Source of the DNA: Paraspadella gotoi
Taxonomy: Eukaryota > Chaetognatha
Length of the DNA stretch: 64,000 nucleotides
Assembly (NCBI GenBank): GCA_051294375.1
Contig: CM119269.1
Coordinates: forward strand, 5,104,686-5,168,685
Direction: 5' to 3'
Below are positions 44,361-57,113 of this stretch, one piece after another (position 1 is the first letter of the stretch; every line of letters starts with the position of its first letter). The notes beneath the pieces are model-generated. The model searched no databases and was not told the origin of the DNA. It saw only the letters and a list, made by a program, of their open reading frames with translations. Both the position numbers and the translations under genes were made by a program.

Positions 44361-44703
44361 CAAGGCTGGTCCGAGAGGCAGAAACGGTTTAACTATATTT
44401 AAATCGAACCCTCTGATGTTTTTAACTAATAGTTATTTATTCTTTTTTAAAAGCTAAGGTCACCATTGATTCTCGGTCGAAGTTCAAAAAATGTATTATT
44501 GTAACAAGCATACGTATAAGTACAGTTACAGCGTCTTGCACTATTTCATTTTTTTTATAACACGACTTCATTTGCAGTCAACTTTTTTTTTTTCAACTGA
44601 AACTCTTGGTTTATGTTAAAAGAATTCTCGGCGACGTCGTTCGTATTCCAGGGAAGAAGCTCAGCGGACATTTACGTTCCCCGGAAAACCAAGAACGTGC
44701 CCT

Positions 44704-44705
<2 letters not shown>
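44361..44705. other. Unassigned spacer
   Basis: AT-rich, with a T-run at 44584-44593. At 44630-44700 two frames are open and read plausible peptides, one ending in TAG at 44702-44704, but there is no acceptor close by. Confidence 0.35.
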
Positions 44706-44781
<76 letters not shown>

Positions 44782-44985
44782 TCTCTCTCTTCTTTCTTTC
44801 TTTCATCGATCCCTCTCTTCTTCCTCTTTCTTTCTCCACTCTCTCTTTCCCTCCTCCTCTCTCCGATCTCTCTCTCTCTCTCTTTCTTTCTTTCTCTGTT
44901 TTTCTCGATCTCCGTCTCTTTCTTCCTCTTTCTTTCTCCACTCTCTCTTTCCCTCCCTCCTCTCTCCATCTCTCCCTCTCCCCCC
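44706..44985. repeat. CT-rich compound microsatellite
   Basis: CT repeats at 44706-44790 and 44867-44883, joined by TTTC/CCTC blocks. An approximately 113-base segment containing CTCTTTCTTTCTCCACTCTC is repeated (at about 44825 and 44929). Confidence 0.88.
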
Positions 44986-45979
44986 TACTCCCCCCACCCT
45001 CATTTTCCATTCCTAATTCCATTTCGATATCTGGGTCATAGATCCCCTGACGAGATTAAGAAGCCGCCAATTTCGGCGTTTGGCTCCGAAAACTCGGAAT
45101 TAAAGCGCCAGTCGTCACTAATAAAATACGCAAAAATCGTATGAAAAATGAAAAATCACGACACATTAGATACAACGCAATGATTATAATAAAAGCTATA
45201 TATATCACTTGAGGTTGGTTTTAATATGTTAAAATGGTACGGAAAAATCCAACAGTCTGGATGGACAATCTGGATTGTGCAGATTTCGACAACCCACCAC
45301 AAAAAAAGTTTGGAATAATTTGAAACATTTTAAGTACAGTAAGCGTGATATTAATAGATATAGTAAGAAGTTGATACAGTATTTACGTATTAATTATAAT
45401 TATAATTGAAAACATAATAATGAATTTTAAATTAGAAAGTAAAATCTAAAATTAACTATGCTTGTTTCTATGACAACGACGACAACAACGACGACGACGG
45501 TCTCTCTCTTGATGTCGTCGGGACGAGAAAAAAGATATGGAGGTGTCGGCGAAGATCAAAGGGTAACACGCGAAGCGATCGAAGGTGAGGAGCTAATCTC
45601 TAACTTACCTTATCACGTGAATCGCGGGCGAGAAACCGGGAGAGGTTGATGAAGAGGAGGAGGAGCAGGAGGAGGAGGAGCAGTAGGAGGAAAAGGTGCG
45701 GGATTAAAGCTAAAACTGGGTCTCGTTGGAAGAAGGTAAGGAATAAAGAAATAAAAAGGATAAAAAGAAAAAAAGCCTCGAAGGAAAAAAAAAAAGAAGT
45801 TTCCGGATCAAAGCTGATAGGTCTGACATCGACGGAGGAAAAAAAGAAAAGAGATTTCGGAGGAAAGAAAAAGAGAGGAAATGAAGGAAAGGAGATGGGG
45901 ATAAAAGATTAATAGAGATAAGTGAGAAAAGAGGGAAGGAATGAAAATTTGAAAATAAAGAGAAAACCATAACATAAGA
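44986..45979. other. Unassigned spacer
   Basis: AT-rich to 45450, a GAC/AAC patch at 45473-45500, then purine-rich (GAG triplets at 45650-45692). The purine-rich Lys/Arg frame at 45646-45912 is composition-driven. Confidence 0.4.
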
Positions 45980-46160
45980 GTGAATAAACAAAACTGTGAG
46001 AGAGTTGATTGAAAGCTTGCAGAGACCTGCTATGTCATTATCTTGTAAGAGTGATGGAGGCCTTAAAGCTTAAACCACCAAAGCCTGTCCAAAGCCAGGG
46101 ACAAGATAGCTTATTTATTAAATGAATGGATAATTTTTATATTGGTTGTACCAATTTCAT
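45980..46160 (+). repeat. Dispersed repeat family R1, copy 3
   Basis: About 180 bases closely matching 21388-21563, with a few substitutions and a short AAGCTTAAACC insertion relative to it. Confidence 0.88.
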
Positions 46161-46565
46161 GGCTTTTTTTTTCGCGACAAACGGCCGATAAATTGTAAAT
46201 TTTTTTTCCATTCCCACGACGGGCATGTATTATATTTTAGGTTGATAGTTATATTTGCTGGTTTCTTTATTTTTTTGTACTTTTCAACGATATTAACCCA
46301 ACATGAATTAAAAATTGTGTCTTTGGCCAATCATAGCTGACTGCCGCGTGATCCCTTTCCCGTTTGAGGTCAATGCGCCGCTCCTTTTCTTTCACACTCA
46401 CTTTTCGCCGACACACTTCATTCTCTTTTTGTTCACCCTCCCACGAAATGCAACAATTTTTAGAATTTCGTTATTTCGCGGTTGAGAGTCGAGAAAAGCG
46501 TCAGTCGTCAGATCAACAGATGGGAAAAAACTATTTTTAGAAAAATAGGGAGAGAGAAAATTCGA
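46161..46565. other. Unassigned spacer
   Basis: T-rich, then mixed sequence; nothing recognised. Confidence 0.4.
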
Positions 46566-46676
46566 GGAGTAGAGTGGCTAATGGGTGGATTTGGTAAGAG
46601 AAGTGGAGCGAGAGAAGTAGAGTGGCTAATGGGTGGATTTGGTAAGAGGAGTGAAGCGAGAGAAGTAGAGTGGCTA
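46566..46676 (+). repeat. 48-bp minisatellite, forward units
   Basis: Two clean 48-base units built of GTGGCTAATGGGTGGATTTG, GTAAGAGAAGTGGAGC and GAGAGAAGTAGA, plus a partial third. As 48 is divisible by three the array reads as a 16-residue peptide repeat, but there is no sign that it is translated. Confidence 0.92.
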
Positions 46677-47480
46677 TCCAATCTACCCATTAGCCACTCT
46701 ACTTCTCTCGCCTCCACTCCTGTCTTACCCCAAATCCACCCATAGCCACCTCTACTTCTCTCGCTCCACTCCTCTTTACAAATCCACCCATAGCCACTCT
46801 ACACTTCTCTCGCTCCACTTCTTCTTACCAAATCCACCCATTAGCCACTCTACTCTCGCTTCATCCACCTTTACCACAATCTACCCATAGCCACTCTACT
46901 TCTCTCCTCCCACTCCTCTTACCAAATCCACCATTAGCCACTCTACTTCTCTCGCCTTCCACTTCTCTTTACCCAAATCCACCCATAGCACACTCTACTT
47001 CTCTCGCTCCACTCTCTCTTAGCCAAATCCACTCTATAGCCACTCACTTCTCTCGCTCTCACTTCTCTTACCAATCCATCCATAGCCACTCTTACTTCTC
47101 TCGCTCCACTTCTCTTACCAAATCCACTCATACCACTCTACTTCTCTCGCTTCACTCCTTTTACCAATCCACCCATTAGGCCACTCTACTTCTCTCGCTC
47201 CCTCCTACTTTACCAATCCACCATAGCCACTCTACTTCTCTCGCTCCACTTCTTCTTACCAAATCCATCATAGCCACTCTACTTCTCTCGCTCCATTCCT
47301 CTTACCAAATCCACCATAGCCACTCTACTTCTCTCGCTTCACTCCTCTTACCAAATCCACCCATTAGCCACTCTACTTCTCTCGCTCCACTTCTCTTACC
47401 AAGAATCCACTCATAGCCACTCTACTTCTCTCGCTTCCACTCCTTTTTTACCCGGAATCCCGCATAGCCACGCTAATCTG
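46677..47480 (-). repeat. 48-bp minisatellite, reversed noisy units
   Basis: The same unit in reverse complement, roughly 17 copies over 800 bases, with frequent single-base losses and gains (TTACCAAATCCACCCATAG, CCACTCTACTTCTCTCGC). The switch from forward to reverse is abrupt at about 46676. The indel texture differs sharply from the clean forward units. Confidence 0.88.
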
Positions 47481-47491
47481 CTCGTGCTTTT

Positions 47492-48117
47492 NNNNNNNNN
47501 NNNNNNNNNNNNNNNNNNNNNNNNNNNNNNNNNNNNNNNNNNNNNNNNNNNNNNNNNNNNNNNNNNNNNNNNNNNNNNNNNNNNNNNNNNNNNNNNNNNN
47601 NNNNNNNNNNNNNNNNNNNNNNNNNNNNNNNNNNNNNNNNNNNNNNNNNNNNNNNNNNNNNNNNNNNNNNNNNNNNNNNNNNNNNNNNNNNNNNNNNNNN
47701 NNNNNNNNNNNNNNNNNNNNNNNNNNNNNNNNNNNNNNNNNNNNNNNNNNNNNNNNNNNNNNNNNNNNNNNNNNNNNNNNNNNNNNNNNNNNNNNNNNNN
47801 NNNNNNNNNNNNNNNNNNNNNNNNNNNNNNNNNNNNNNNNNNNNNNNNNNNNNNNNNNNNNNNNNNNNNNNNNNNNNNNNNNNNNNNNNNNNNNNNNNNN
47901 NNNNNNNNNNNNNNNNNNNNNNNNNNNNNNNNNNNNNNNNNNNNNNNNNNNNNNNNNNNNNNNNNNNNNNNNNNNNNNNNNNNNNNNNNNNNNNNNNNNN
48001 NNNNNNNNNNNNNNNNNNNNNNNNNNNNNNNNNNNNNNNNNNNNNNNNNNNNNNNNNNNNNNNNNNNNNNNNNNNNNNNNNNNNNNNNNNNNNNNNNNNN
48101 NNNNNNNNNNNNNNNNN
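47492..48117. other. Assembly gap, 626 N
   Basis: Unsequenced remainder of the 48-bp minisatellite; the array resumes in forward orientation after it. Confidence 0.97.
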
Positions 48118-48230
48118 GTAAAATGAGTGGAGCGCGAGAAGTAGAGTGGCTATGGGTAGATTTGGTAAGAGAAGTGGAGCGAGAGAAGTCGAGTGGCTAT
48201 GGGTGGATTTGGTAAGAGGAGTGGAGCGGT
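48118..48230 (+). repeat. 48-bp minisatellite, forward units after gap
   Basis: Two and a half forward units with GTGGCTATGGGTGGATTTGG, one base shorter than the first block (47-48 bases). Confidence 0.92.
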
Positions 48231-49275
<1,045 letters not shown>

Positions 49276-49439
49276 ATTAATTGGTTTTATCTGACGAAAT
49301 TTTCGTTCGCCTCGTCGATCCCTTTCCTTCTCCTCGTAATCTGACTGAATTAGAATCGACAAAAATTCGATCAAAAATCCAGTTAGTGAAAGAACCTCAC
49401 GCTTTGGGTGTCAAATAGCCTCGCCTTATTCTTTCCTTT

Positions 49440-49870
49440 CCTTTTCACTTTTTCGTTTTTTGTTTTTTAGTTTCGACTTTGAATTCTACTTTTTCTATCT
49501 TTTCTATCTTTTTCTTTCCTTTCCTTTTCACTTTTTCGTTTTTTTTGTTTTTTAGTTTCGACTTTGAATTCTACTTTTTCTATCTTTTCTATCTTTTTCT
49601 TTCCTTTCCTTTTCACTTTTTCGTTTTTTGTTTTTTAGTTTCGACTTTGAATTCTACTTTTTCTATCTTTTCTATCTTTTTCTTTCCTTTCCTTTTCACT
49701 TTTTTGTTTTTTTGTTTTTTAGTTTCGACTTTGAATTCTACTTTTTCTATCTTTTCTATCTTTTCCTTTCCTTTCCTTTCCTTTTCACTTTTTCGTTTTT
49801 TTTGTTTTTTAGTTTTGACTTTGAATTCTATTTTTTCTATCTTTTCTATCTTTTTCTTTCCTTTTTCTTT
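49440..49870. repeat. 84-bp pyrimidine minisatellite
   Basis: Five tandem units of about 83-90 bases with TTTCGACTTTGAATTCTACT, TTTTCTATCTTTTCTATC and TTTCCTTTCCTTTTCAC. Differences are mainly T-run lengths. A shortened reverse copy is present at about 59650-59830. Confidence 0.92.
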
Positions 49871-50512
49871 TCTCTGCTACCTTTTTTTTCAATTTCTCCA
49901 AACTGAAAATCAGTTTCTTTCTTCTTTTTTTTTTGAGACCTTAACCTCTCCTTTTCTCTTTGCACGAGAGTCTCGACTCCTTTCAAGTTTTCTCATTTCC
50001 TTTTATTTTTTTTCCTTTTTTTTTCATTTGTACTTTTTTCTCCGTCTCTATTTTCACATTTTTTTTTCCTTTCTCCTTTTTTTTGTCGCTGCCCAATTTC
50101 TCCTTTTTTTTATTCGCGACGATGGAAAAAAAGAGATAAAGTAAGATAAAGGAGGAACGAAGGAAATAAAGAAAGAAGAAAAAGAGAGACGGATAAAGTT
50201 AAAAATGAAGGATTATAGAATGCTATTTGAAACTTAACTTTTGAATCGGCTTGTATTATAAAAATGATTTAATTCGAGAAAGATTTAAAAGTCTGAAAAA
50301 GCGAAAACTTAAAAAAAAAATTTAAAAGTAGAACTCACTCATTTGAATATTTTCTTTTGGAAAGAAAGATGTACTATTATTTTTTATAAATATTTTTTTT
50401 ATTGCACAGAAGTGAGAATCTCGACCATAATGAAAGAAAATTAAAAAACTGTGCAAACATATCGGAATTACTCCCTTCGTCTCTTTTGTTTTCGTTTGGA
50501 GCTTTGAAGAAA

Positions 50513-50515
<3 letters not shown>
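49871..50515. other. Homopolymer-rich spacer
   Basis: T-rich then purine-rich. Matches the reverse strand of about 59090-59650 and so is part of the inverted duplication. No gene. Confidence 0.55.
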
Positions 50516-50581
<66 letters not shown>

Positions 50582-50583
50582 GA
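50516..50583. repeat. (GA)n microsatellite
   Basis: GA run of about 60 bases. Its reverse counterpart is the CT run at 58978-59064. Confidence 0.93.
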
Positions 50584-50902
50584 GTTAATAAAACATAAGA
50601 GAATAAAAACACTTAATAAAAAAACTAAAACTACAACAGTGACATCAACACACAACACAACACAACCTTCGAATATTTCTTCACGTTTTCGACGACCTAA
50701 ATAATTATCGATATCAAGAAAAACAGAAATATTTTCGGATAATGACCTTCCCCCCCTCCTCCATTTTTTTTTCCGTAGCCGAAGCCTAAAATATTTTTTT
50801 TTCCGGGATTTAACTCTTTTCTTTTGAAATTCAGTCCCAAAAAAAAAATTTAAAGAAAACGAAAATTCGTTAATGAGGTTCTTTTCTTTTATATTTCTCT
50901 AA
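50584..50902. other. AT-rich spacer
   Basis: Part of the inverted duplication; reverse match at about 58670-58977. Nothing gene-like. Confidence 0.5.
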
Positions 50903-51140
50903 CCGTCGTCCTTGGCAACGGGTGCAGCGGCGCCGCCCGAGCCGCCGTCTCGCACTGCGCCGCCGCCTCGCCGCTGCCGCCGCCGCTGCCGCCGCCGCCT
51001 CGCCGCTGCCGCCGCCGCTGCCGCCGCCGCCTCGCTCGCCTCGGTTGCTATGGAATTTCGATATGGCCTCCCGCGGCTTTGGGGTTCCACCAACGAATGG
51101 AGCGGCGCTCCTTTCGCTCCAGTTTAGAATTCGATCCAGT
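50903..51140. repeat. CCG-rich CpG-dense block
   Basis: CCG/GCC triplets at 50927-51035, with an internally duplicated unit of about 39 bases (GCCGCCGCCTCGCCGCTGCC). Conserved unique flank 51036-51140 (TGGAATTTCGATATGG, GGTTCCACCAACGAATGG). Reverse copies occur at 58425-58670 and from 63935 to the window end. All three frames of the minus strand stay open with different peptides, so coding status cannot be decided. Confidence 0.75.
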
Positions 51141-51426
51141 TGAGATTCTGCTTTTCTCGAAATTGCTCTTACCAGTAATTTATTATTTTGTGAGCTACTT
51201 TGCTTTCGAGGTAACTGTTTTTTTTTTTTTTTTATTTGTTTTTTTGTTGCTTTAAATTTATCGAAAAACGATCCAACATCCAAAATCGCAAATGAAAATC
51301 TCGATGAATTAAAATCTCACAGCGTAAATTCTCATCTCGAGAACCAACTTCCAACTAAGAAGATTTCTTAGAAAAGATCTTTTACTTGGGAGTTAATCCT
51401 CTATAATATATTTCTGTTTGTTGCGA

Positions 51427-51459
51427 TGATGAAGACTTACATTGAAGCCGAAACATGTC
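51427..51459 (+). ncRNA. Hammerhead-ribozyme-like motif, probably degenerate
   Basis: TGATGA (51427-51432), a possible short stem-loop GACTT-ACATTG-AAGCC with one mismatched pair, then CGAAACATGTC (51449-51459). This follows the hammerhead order CUGAUGA / stem II / GAAA / short stem III / UC cleavage site seen in retroelement-associated hammerheads. The C before UGAUGA is A here and in both inverted copies, which should impair catalysis. An AATAAA follows at 51478. Secondary structure is judged by eye. Confidence 0.35.
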
Positions 51460-52062
<603 letters not shown>

Positions 52063-52214
52063 NNNNNNNNNNNNNNNNNNNNNNNNNNNNNNNNNNNNNN
52101 NNNNNNNNNNNNNNNNNNNNNNNNNNNNNNNNNNNNNNNNNNNNNNNNNNNNNNNNNNNNNNNNNNNNNNNNNNNNNNNNNNNNNNNNNNNNNNNNNNNN
52201 NNNNNNNNNNNNNN
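52063..52214. other. Assembly gap, 152 N
   Basis: Unsequenced, inside a CT/CTAT tetranucleotide repeat. The GATA tract at about 57343-57500 is probably the reverse view of this missing piece. Confidence 0.97.
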
Positions 52215-52460
52215 CTATCTATCTATCTATCTATCTATCTATCTCAGTGTCTCTTCCTCTCTTTTCTCTTTTGCTTCTTATCCTTTCTATTCGTCAGTGT
52301 CTCTTCCTCTCTTTTCTCTTTCGCTTCTTATCCTTTCTATTCATCAGTGTCTCTTCGTCTCTCCTTTCGCTCTTTGATCATCCTTTCTCTCTCATCTCCT
52401 CTTTTTCCGAGATCTTCGTTCATGTTCTCGCACTCTCTCTTGCACATCAATCTCCTTTTC
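52215..52460. repeat. (CTAT)n and 51-bp CAGTGTCTCTTCCTC units
   Basis: CTAT repeats to 52243, followed by three tandem units starting CAGTGTCTCTTC at about 52246, 52296 and 52346. The reverse version lies at 57120-57340. Confidence 0.85.
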
Positions 52461-52466
52461 TTCACA

Positions 52467-52905
52467 CACGAGAGAGATGAAGATTCGAGATACTGATTAA
52501 TTGTTCATTGATAAATTGATGTTGTGATGTATTGCGCCATCATCATGATCGAACGTCACATAAATTCTATATGGTGAAAACCTTGATTGGCAACGACGCA
52601 GAGAAAAAAAAAAGAGAGAGAGAGAGATAGAGAGAGAGAAGAAAGGGAGAGAGAGAGCAGAGAGAGAGAGAGAGAGGACAGAGACGTAGACCAGAAAGCA
52701 TAGAGTCCGTTAATTCACTTCAAGCTCCAAGGATGAAGAAAAAAAGAAAGAAAATTTCAGTGAGGCTTGAAAACCACTTAAATCTGTAGGAAAAAAGAAA
52801 CAGGTGAAGGAAAGAAGAGTGCCCACATAAGAGGAGACGAAAACCAAAAATCTGAGACAGTTTGGAAATAGGAAACAAGAAGGGACAGCCACAGACTGCG
52901 CGAGG

Positions 52906-52939
<34 letters not shown>

Positions 52940-53369
52940 AAGAGAGAGAGAGCGTTGGTTTTTCGTGTGGATATTGGAAAAGAATTACAAGTTATGAGGA
53001 GTCCCTTAAATAATCAGTGTTTTAAGTCAAAATTGTTGAAGCTCAGTCGATATGCAAATATTAATTAGATTTTTTAGTCATTGCGGAGATTTTGAGTGAG
53101 AGAGGAAATGAGTAGAGAGAGAAAAAAAGGAGGAAGTAAGGAAGGATTTAAATGAGAGAGCAGTCGAGGGAGAAAATGAAAGAGAGAAAAGAGGGGAGAG
53201 AAAGGATAGAAAAAGGGAAACGAGAAAAGAGGAAAATAAAAAAGAAAAAGTTTAAGTATATAATTATATGATACAAAATCAACGAAGTATCATTAGGAAG
53301 TGCGTTGTAAATAGAGCGTAACACAATATGATTTAATGAAGAGAGATTGAGCTCGGAAGCGGTGGTAAG
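52467..53369 (+). repeat. Locus segment copied at 54664 and 60700
   Basis: CACGAGAGAGATGAAGATTC through GA-rich repeats (52613-52680 and 52905-52950) to the flank of a hAT-type MITE. The same order recurs at 54664-55549 and 60700-61490, and reversed at 59945-60680, with many small indels. No gene. Confidence 0.7.
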
Positions 53370-53983
53370 TAAGGCGTAGTGAAGTTTACATACGAAAATT
53401 CTAAAGTCAATTATTGAACAACATACACATCGTGAACTTAATTTCGTAAAAAAAAATAATTTTATGTTTTTTAATTTTCGCATAGGGCCATATTTATATA
53501 TAGTACTATCCTTATAAAATCTGAAAAAATTTCCAAAATAGGCTTTTCTCTAATTTTTGTATCTGCAGATTTAAATTCCTAGTCAAAAGTTGATAAAAGA
53601 AATATATATCATTTTTCAATTCTTTCATTAAGTGGTTAAAAATTAATAAAACTATATTTAATATATAAAAAGTTAATTTTCAGCTAAAATATAGCTTTTT
53701 TTCTAAATTTTTTGACCCATAAATGAAGGGAAATTTTTAAAAGAGTTATTTCTTTTTATCAACTTTTATAACGAATCCAAATCTGCAAAAAATCTTAGAA
53801 AAAACTGTTTTTGAAATTTTAACATTTATTGTTTAGTACTAGTATTAATATGCCCTACTTGCGTAAATTGAAAATTTATTATAATGTTTTATTACATAAA
53901 TGTTCATTAGTAAATGTTGTTCGTTCCTCACTTTTTAGAATTTTAAATTAAAGTTAAATTGAGAAATTTTTACTAACGCCTTA
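53370..53983 (+). mobile_element. hAT-type MITE, copy A
   Basis: Starts TAAGGCGTAGTGAAG and ends TACTAACGCCTTA; the inverted ends share TAAGGCGT and continue with AGT-AAA. The right flank is GTGAGTAG (53984-53991); the left flank is a damaged GTGGTAAG. Interior AT-rich, no transposase. The same insertion site recurs in copies B/C and D, so these are copies of one locus. Confidence 0.75.
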
Positions 53984-53991
53984 GTGAGTAG

Positions 53992-54299
53992 AGCAAGAAA
54001 ATCGAGGAATCAGGTGAAACGTCATAGTAGATACTAGACCGTCGTGAGAAAAAGAAACGCGAGGCAAAGTCTCTAATGGAGATTAGGCCTTCACCCACTC
54101 CGAGGCGAAGGTTATGTTATTCGGGTTTACCAACGACGACAGCGACGAACGACTACGACGACGACGACGAAACAACGGCAAACTTGTTAAAAAATTGCGT
54201 CTGTCAGCTAAAACCCATCGGGCCGAGAGAGTAGAAATAGTTGGGATGAAGTGGGGGGGGGAGAGAGAGAGAGAGAGAGAGAAGAGAGAGAGAGAACGA

Positions 54300-54354
<55 letters not shown>

Positions 54355-54360
54355 TGAAAG
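53992..54360 (+). repeat. Left arm of an inverted repeat around the 25-N gap
   Basis: Contains CGAGGCAAAGTCTCTAATGG, a GAC repeat at 54132-54168 and AATTGCGTCTGTCAGC, ending in a GA tract. The reverse complement of most of it follows the gap at 54386-54650. Direct copies lie at 56739-57110 and 62132-62520. Confidence 0.8.
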
Positions 54361-54385
54361 NNNNNNNNNNNNNNNNNNNNNNNNN
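54361..54385. other. Assembly gap, 25 N, at palindrome centre
   Basis: Exactly 25 N separating the two arms of an inverted repeat. Confidence 0.97.
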
Positions 54386-54629
54386 GCCCGATGGGGTTTT
54401 AGCTGACGACGGCAATTTTTTAACAAGTTGCCGCTTGTTTCGTCGTCGTCGTCGTAGTCGTCGTCGCTGTCGTCGTTATGGAAACTACGAATACATAACC
54501 TTCGCTCGGAGTGGGTGAAAGGCCTATATCTCCATTAGAGACTTTGCCTCGCGTTGTCTTTTTCTCACGACGGTCTCAGTTCTTGACATGATTCACCTTG
54601 ATTCCTCGATTGTTCTTGCCTCTACTCAC
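54386..54629 (-). repeat. Right arm of the inverted repeat
   Basis: Reverse complement of 53992-54250, and cleaner than it (intact GTC run and ACTTTGCCTCGCGTTGTC). It leads into the reversed target duplication CTACTCAC at 54622-54629. Confidence 0.8.
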
Positions 54630-54663
54630 TAAGGCGTAGTAAAATTTCTCAATTTAACTTTAA
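54630..54663 (-). mobile_element. hAT-type MITE, truncated reversed end
   Basis: Only the 3-prime terminal repeat (TAAGGCGTAGTAAAATTTCT, reversed) is present before the sequence jumps to the CACGAGAGAG segment. The abrupt break points to a mis-join. Confidence 0.65.
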
Positions 54664-54804
54664 TTCACACGAGAGAGATGAAGATTCGAGATACTGATTT
54701 AATTGTTCATGATAAATTGATGTTGTGATGTATTGCGCCATCATCACTGATCAACGTCACTAAATCTAATATGGTGAAAACCTTGATTGGCAACGACGCA
54801 GAGA

Positions 54805-54856
<52 letters not shown>

Positions 54857-55099
54857 GGAGAGAGAGGACAGAGACAGAGAAAGATAGAGTCCGTTAATTT
54901 CACTTCAAAGCTCCAAGGATGAAGAAAAAAAGAAAGAAAATCAGTGAGGCTTGAAAACCACTTAAATCTGTAGGAAAAAAAGAAGGTGAAAGGAAAAGAA
55001 GAGTCCCGACATAAGGGAGACGAAAACCAAGAAATGAGACAGTTTGGAAATAGGAAAAAGAAGGGACAGACAGACTGCGGAGAGGAGAGAGAAGAGAAG

Positions 55100-55137
<38 letters not shown>

Positions 55138-55549
55138 CGTTTGGTTTCTGTGGATATTGGAAAAGAATTACAGTTATGAGGAGTCCCTTTAAAGTAATCA
55201 GTGCTTTTAAGTCAAAATTGTGAAGCTCAGTCGATATGCAAATATTAATAGATTTTTAGTCATTGCGGAGATTTTGAGTGAGAGAGGAAATGAGAGAGAG
55301 AGAAAAAAAGGGAGAAGTAAGGAGAGGATTAAATGAGAGAGAGGTCGAGGGAGAAAATGAAAGAGAGAAAAAAGAGGGGAGAGAAAGATAGAAAAAGGAA
55401 ACGAGAAAAGAGGAAAATAAAAAAGAAAAGTTTATAGTATATAATTAATATGATACAAAATCAACGAAGTATCATAGGAAGTGGTTGATAATAGAGCGTA
55501 ACACAATATGATTTAATGAAGAGAGATTGAGCTCGGCAAGGGTGAGTAG
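54664..55549 (+). repeat. Second copy of locus segment 52467-53369
   Basis: Same order: the CACGAGAGAG start, GA tracts at about 54813-54868 and 55078-55137, and the ATTGAGCTCGGCAAG flank. It ends in the intact 8-base duplication GTGAGTAG (55542-55549). Confidence 0.75.
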
Positions 55550-56125
55550 TAAGGCGTAGTGAAAGTTACATACGAAAATTCTAAAAGTCAATTATGAACA
55601 ACATACCATCAGTGAACATTAATTTGTAAAAAAAAAAATAATTTTATGTTTTTTAATTTTCGCATAGGCCATATTTATATATAGTACTATCCTTATAAAA
55701 TCGAAAAAATTTCAAAATAGGCTTTTCTCTAATTTTGATTGCAGATTTAAATTCCTGTCAAAAGTTGATAAAAGAAAATATATATCATTTTTCAAATTCT
55801 TTCATTAAGTGGGTTAAAAATTTAAAACTATATTTAATATATAAAAAGTTAATTTTCAGCTTAAAATATAGGCTTTTTTTCAAATTTTTGACCCACTAAA
55901 TGAAGGAATTTTTAAAAGAGTTATATTCTTTTTATCAACTTTTATAACGAATCCAAATCTGCAAAAAAATCTTAGAAAAAACTGTTTTGAAATTTTAACA
56001 TTTATTGGTTTAGTACTAGTATAATATGCGCCTACTGCGTAAATTGGAAAATTTATTATAAATTGTTTTATTACATAAATGTTCATTAGTATAATGTTGT
56101 TCGTTCCTCACTTTTAAGAATTTTA
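55550..56125 (+). mobile_element. hAT-type MITE, copy B (cut by gap)
   Basis: Clean 5-prime end TAAGGCGTAGTGAAAGTTAC directly after GTGAGTAG. Runs to CACTTTTAAGAATTTTA, where the 25-N gap interrupts it. Confidence 0.8.
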
Positions 56126-56150
56126 NNNNNNNNNNNNNNNNNNNNNNNNN
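56126..56150. other. Assembly gap, 25 N
   Basis: Exactly 25 N. The MITE is nearly complete before the gap and restarts close to its beginning after it, so the gap has negative true size (overlapping fills). Confidence 0.97.
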
Positions 56151-56738
56151 TCAAAAGTCAATTATGAACAACATACCATCATGAACATTTAATTTTGTTA
56201 AAAAAAAAAATAATTTTTATGTTTTTTTAAATTTCGCATAGGCCATATTTATAATAGTATACTATCCTTATAAAATCGAAAAAATTTCAAAATAGGCTTT
56301 TTCTTAATTTTGATTGCAGATTTAAATTCCTCGTCAAAAGTTGATAAAAGAAAATATATATCATTTTTACAAATTCTTTCATTAAGTGGGTTAAAATTTA
56401 AAAACTATATTTAATATATAAAAAGTTAATTTTCAGCTTTAAAATATAGGCTTTTTTCTAATTTTTGACCCACTAAATGAAGGAATTTTTCAAAAAGAGT
56501 TATATTTTCTTTTTATCACTTTTATAACGAATCCAAATCTGCAAAAAAATCTTAGAAAAAACTGTTTTGAAATTTTAACATTTATTGGTTAGTTACTAGT
56601 ATAAATATGCCTACTGCGTAAATTGGAAATTTATTATAAATTGTTTTATTACATAAATGTTCATTAGTATAATGTTGTTCGTTCCTCACTTTTAGAATTT
56701 TAATTAAAGTTAAATTGAGAAATTTTACTAACGCCTTA
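56151..56738 (+). mobile_element. hAT-type MITE, copy C (starts after gap)
   Basis: Restarts at TCAAAAGTCAATTATGAAC, about 30 bases inside the element, and ends TTTTACTAACGCCTTA, followed by the intact duplication GTGAGTAG (56739-56746). Confidence 0.8.
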
Positions 56739-57027
56739 GTGAGTAGAGGCAAGAACAATCGAGGAATCAAGGTGAATCATGTAAGAACTGAGACCGTCGT
56801 GAGAAAAAGACAACGCGAGGCAAAGTCTCTAATGGAGATATAGGCCTTTCACCCACTCCGAGCGAAGGTTATGTATTTTCGTAGTTTCCATAACGACGAC
56901 AGCGACGACGACTACGACGACGACGACGAAACAAGGGCAACTTGTTAAAAAATTGCGTCGTCAGCTAAAACCCCATCGGGCGAGAGAAAGTAGAAATAGG
57001 GGATGAAGTGGGGGAGGGAGAGAGAGA

Positions 57028-57113
<86 letters not shown>

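Noticed and set aside
46566-48230. A CRISPR-like or protein-coding 48-bp array
   Set aside because: Units are contiguous with no spacers, so not CRISPR; the reading frame follows from a length divisible by three and is broken by indels in the reversed block.
50870-51283. An Ala-rich protein on the minus strand
   Set aside because: Frame comes from CCG triplets; the inverted copies keep the flanks but shift frame, so no coding constraint is visible.
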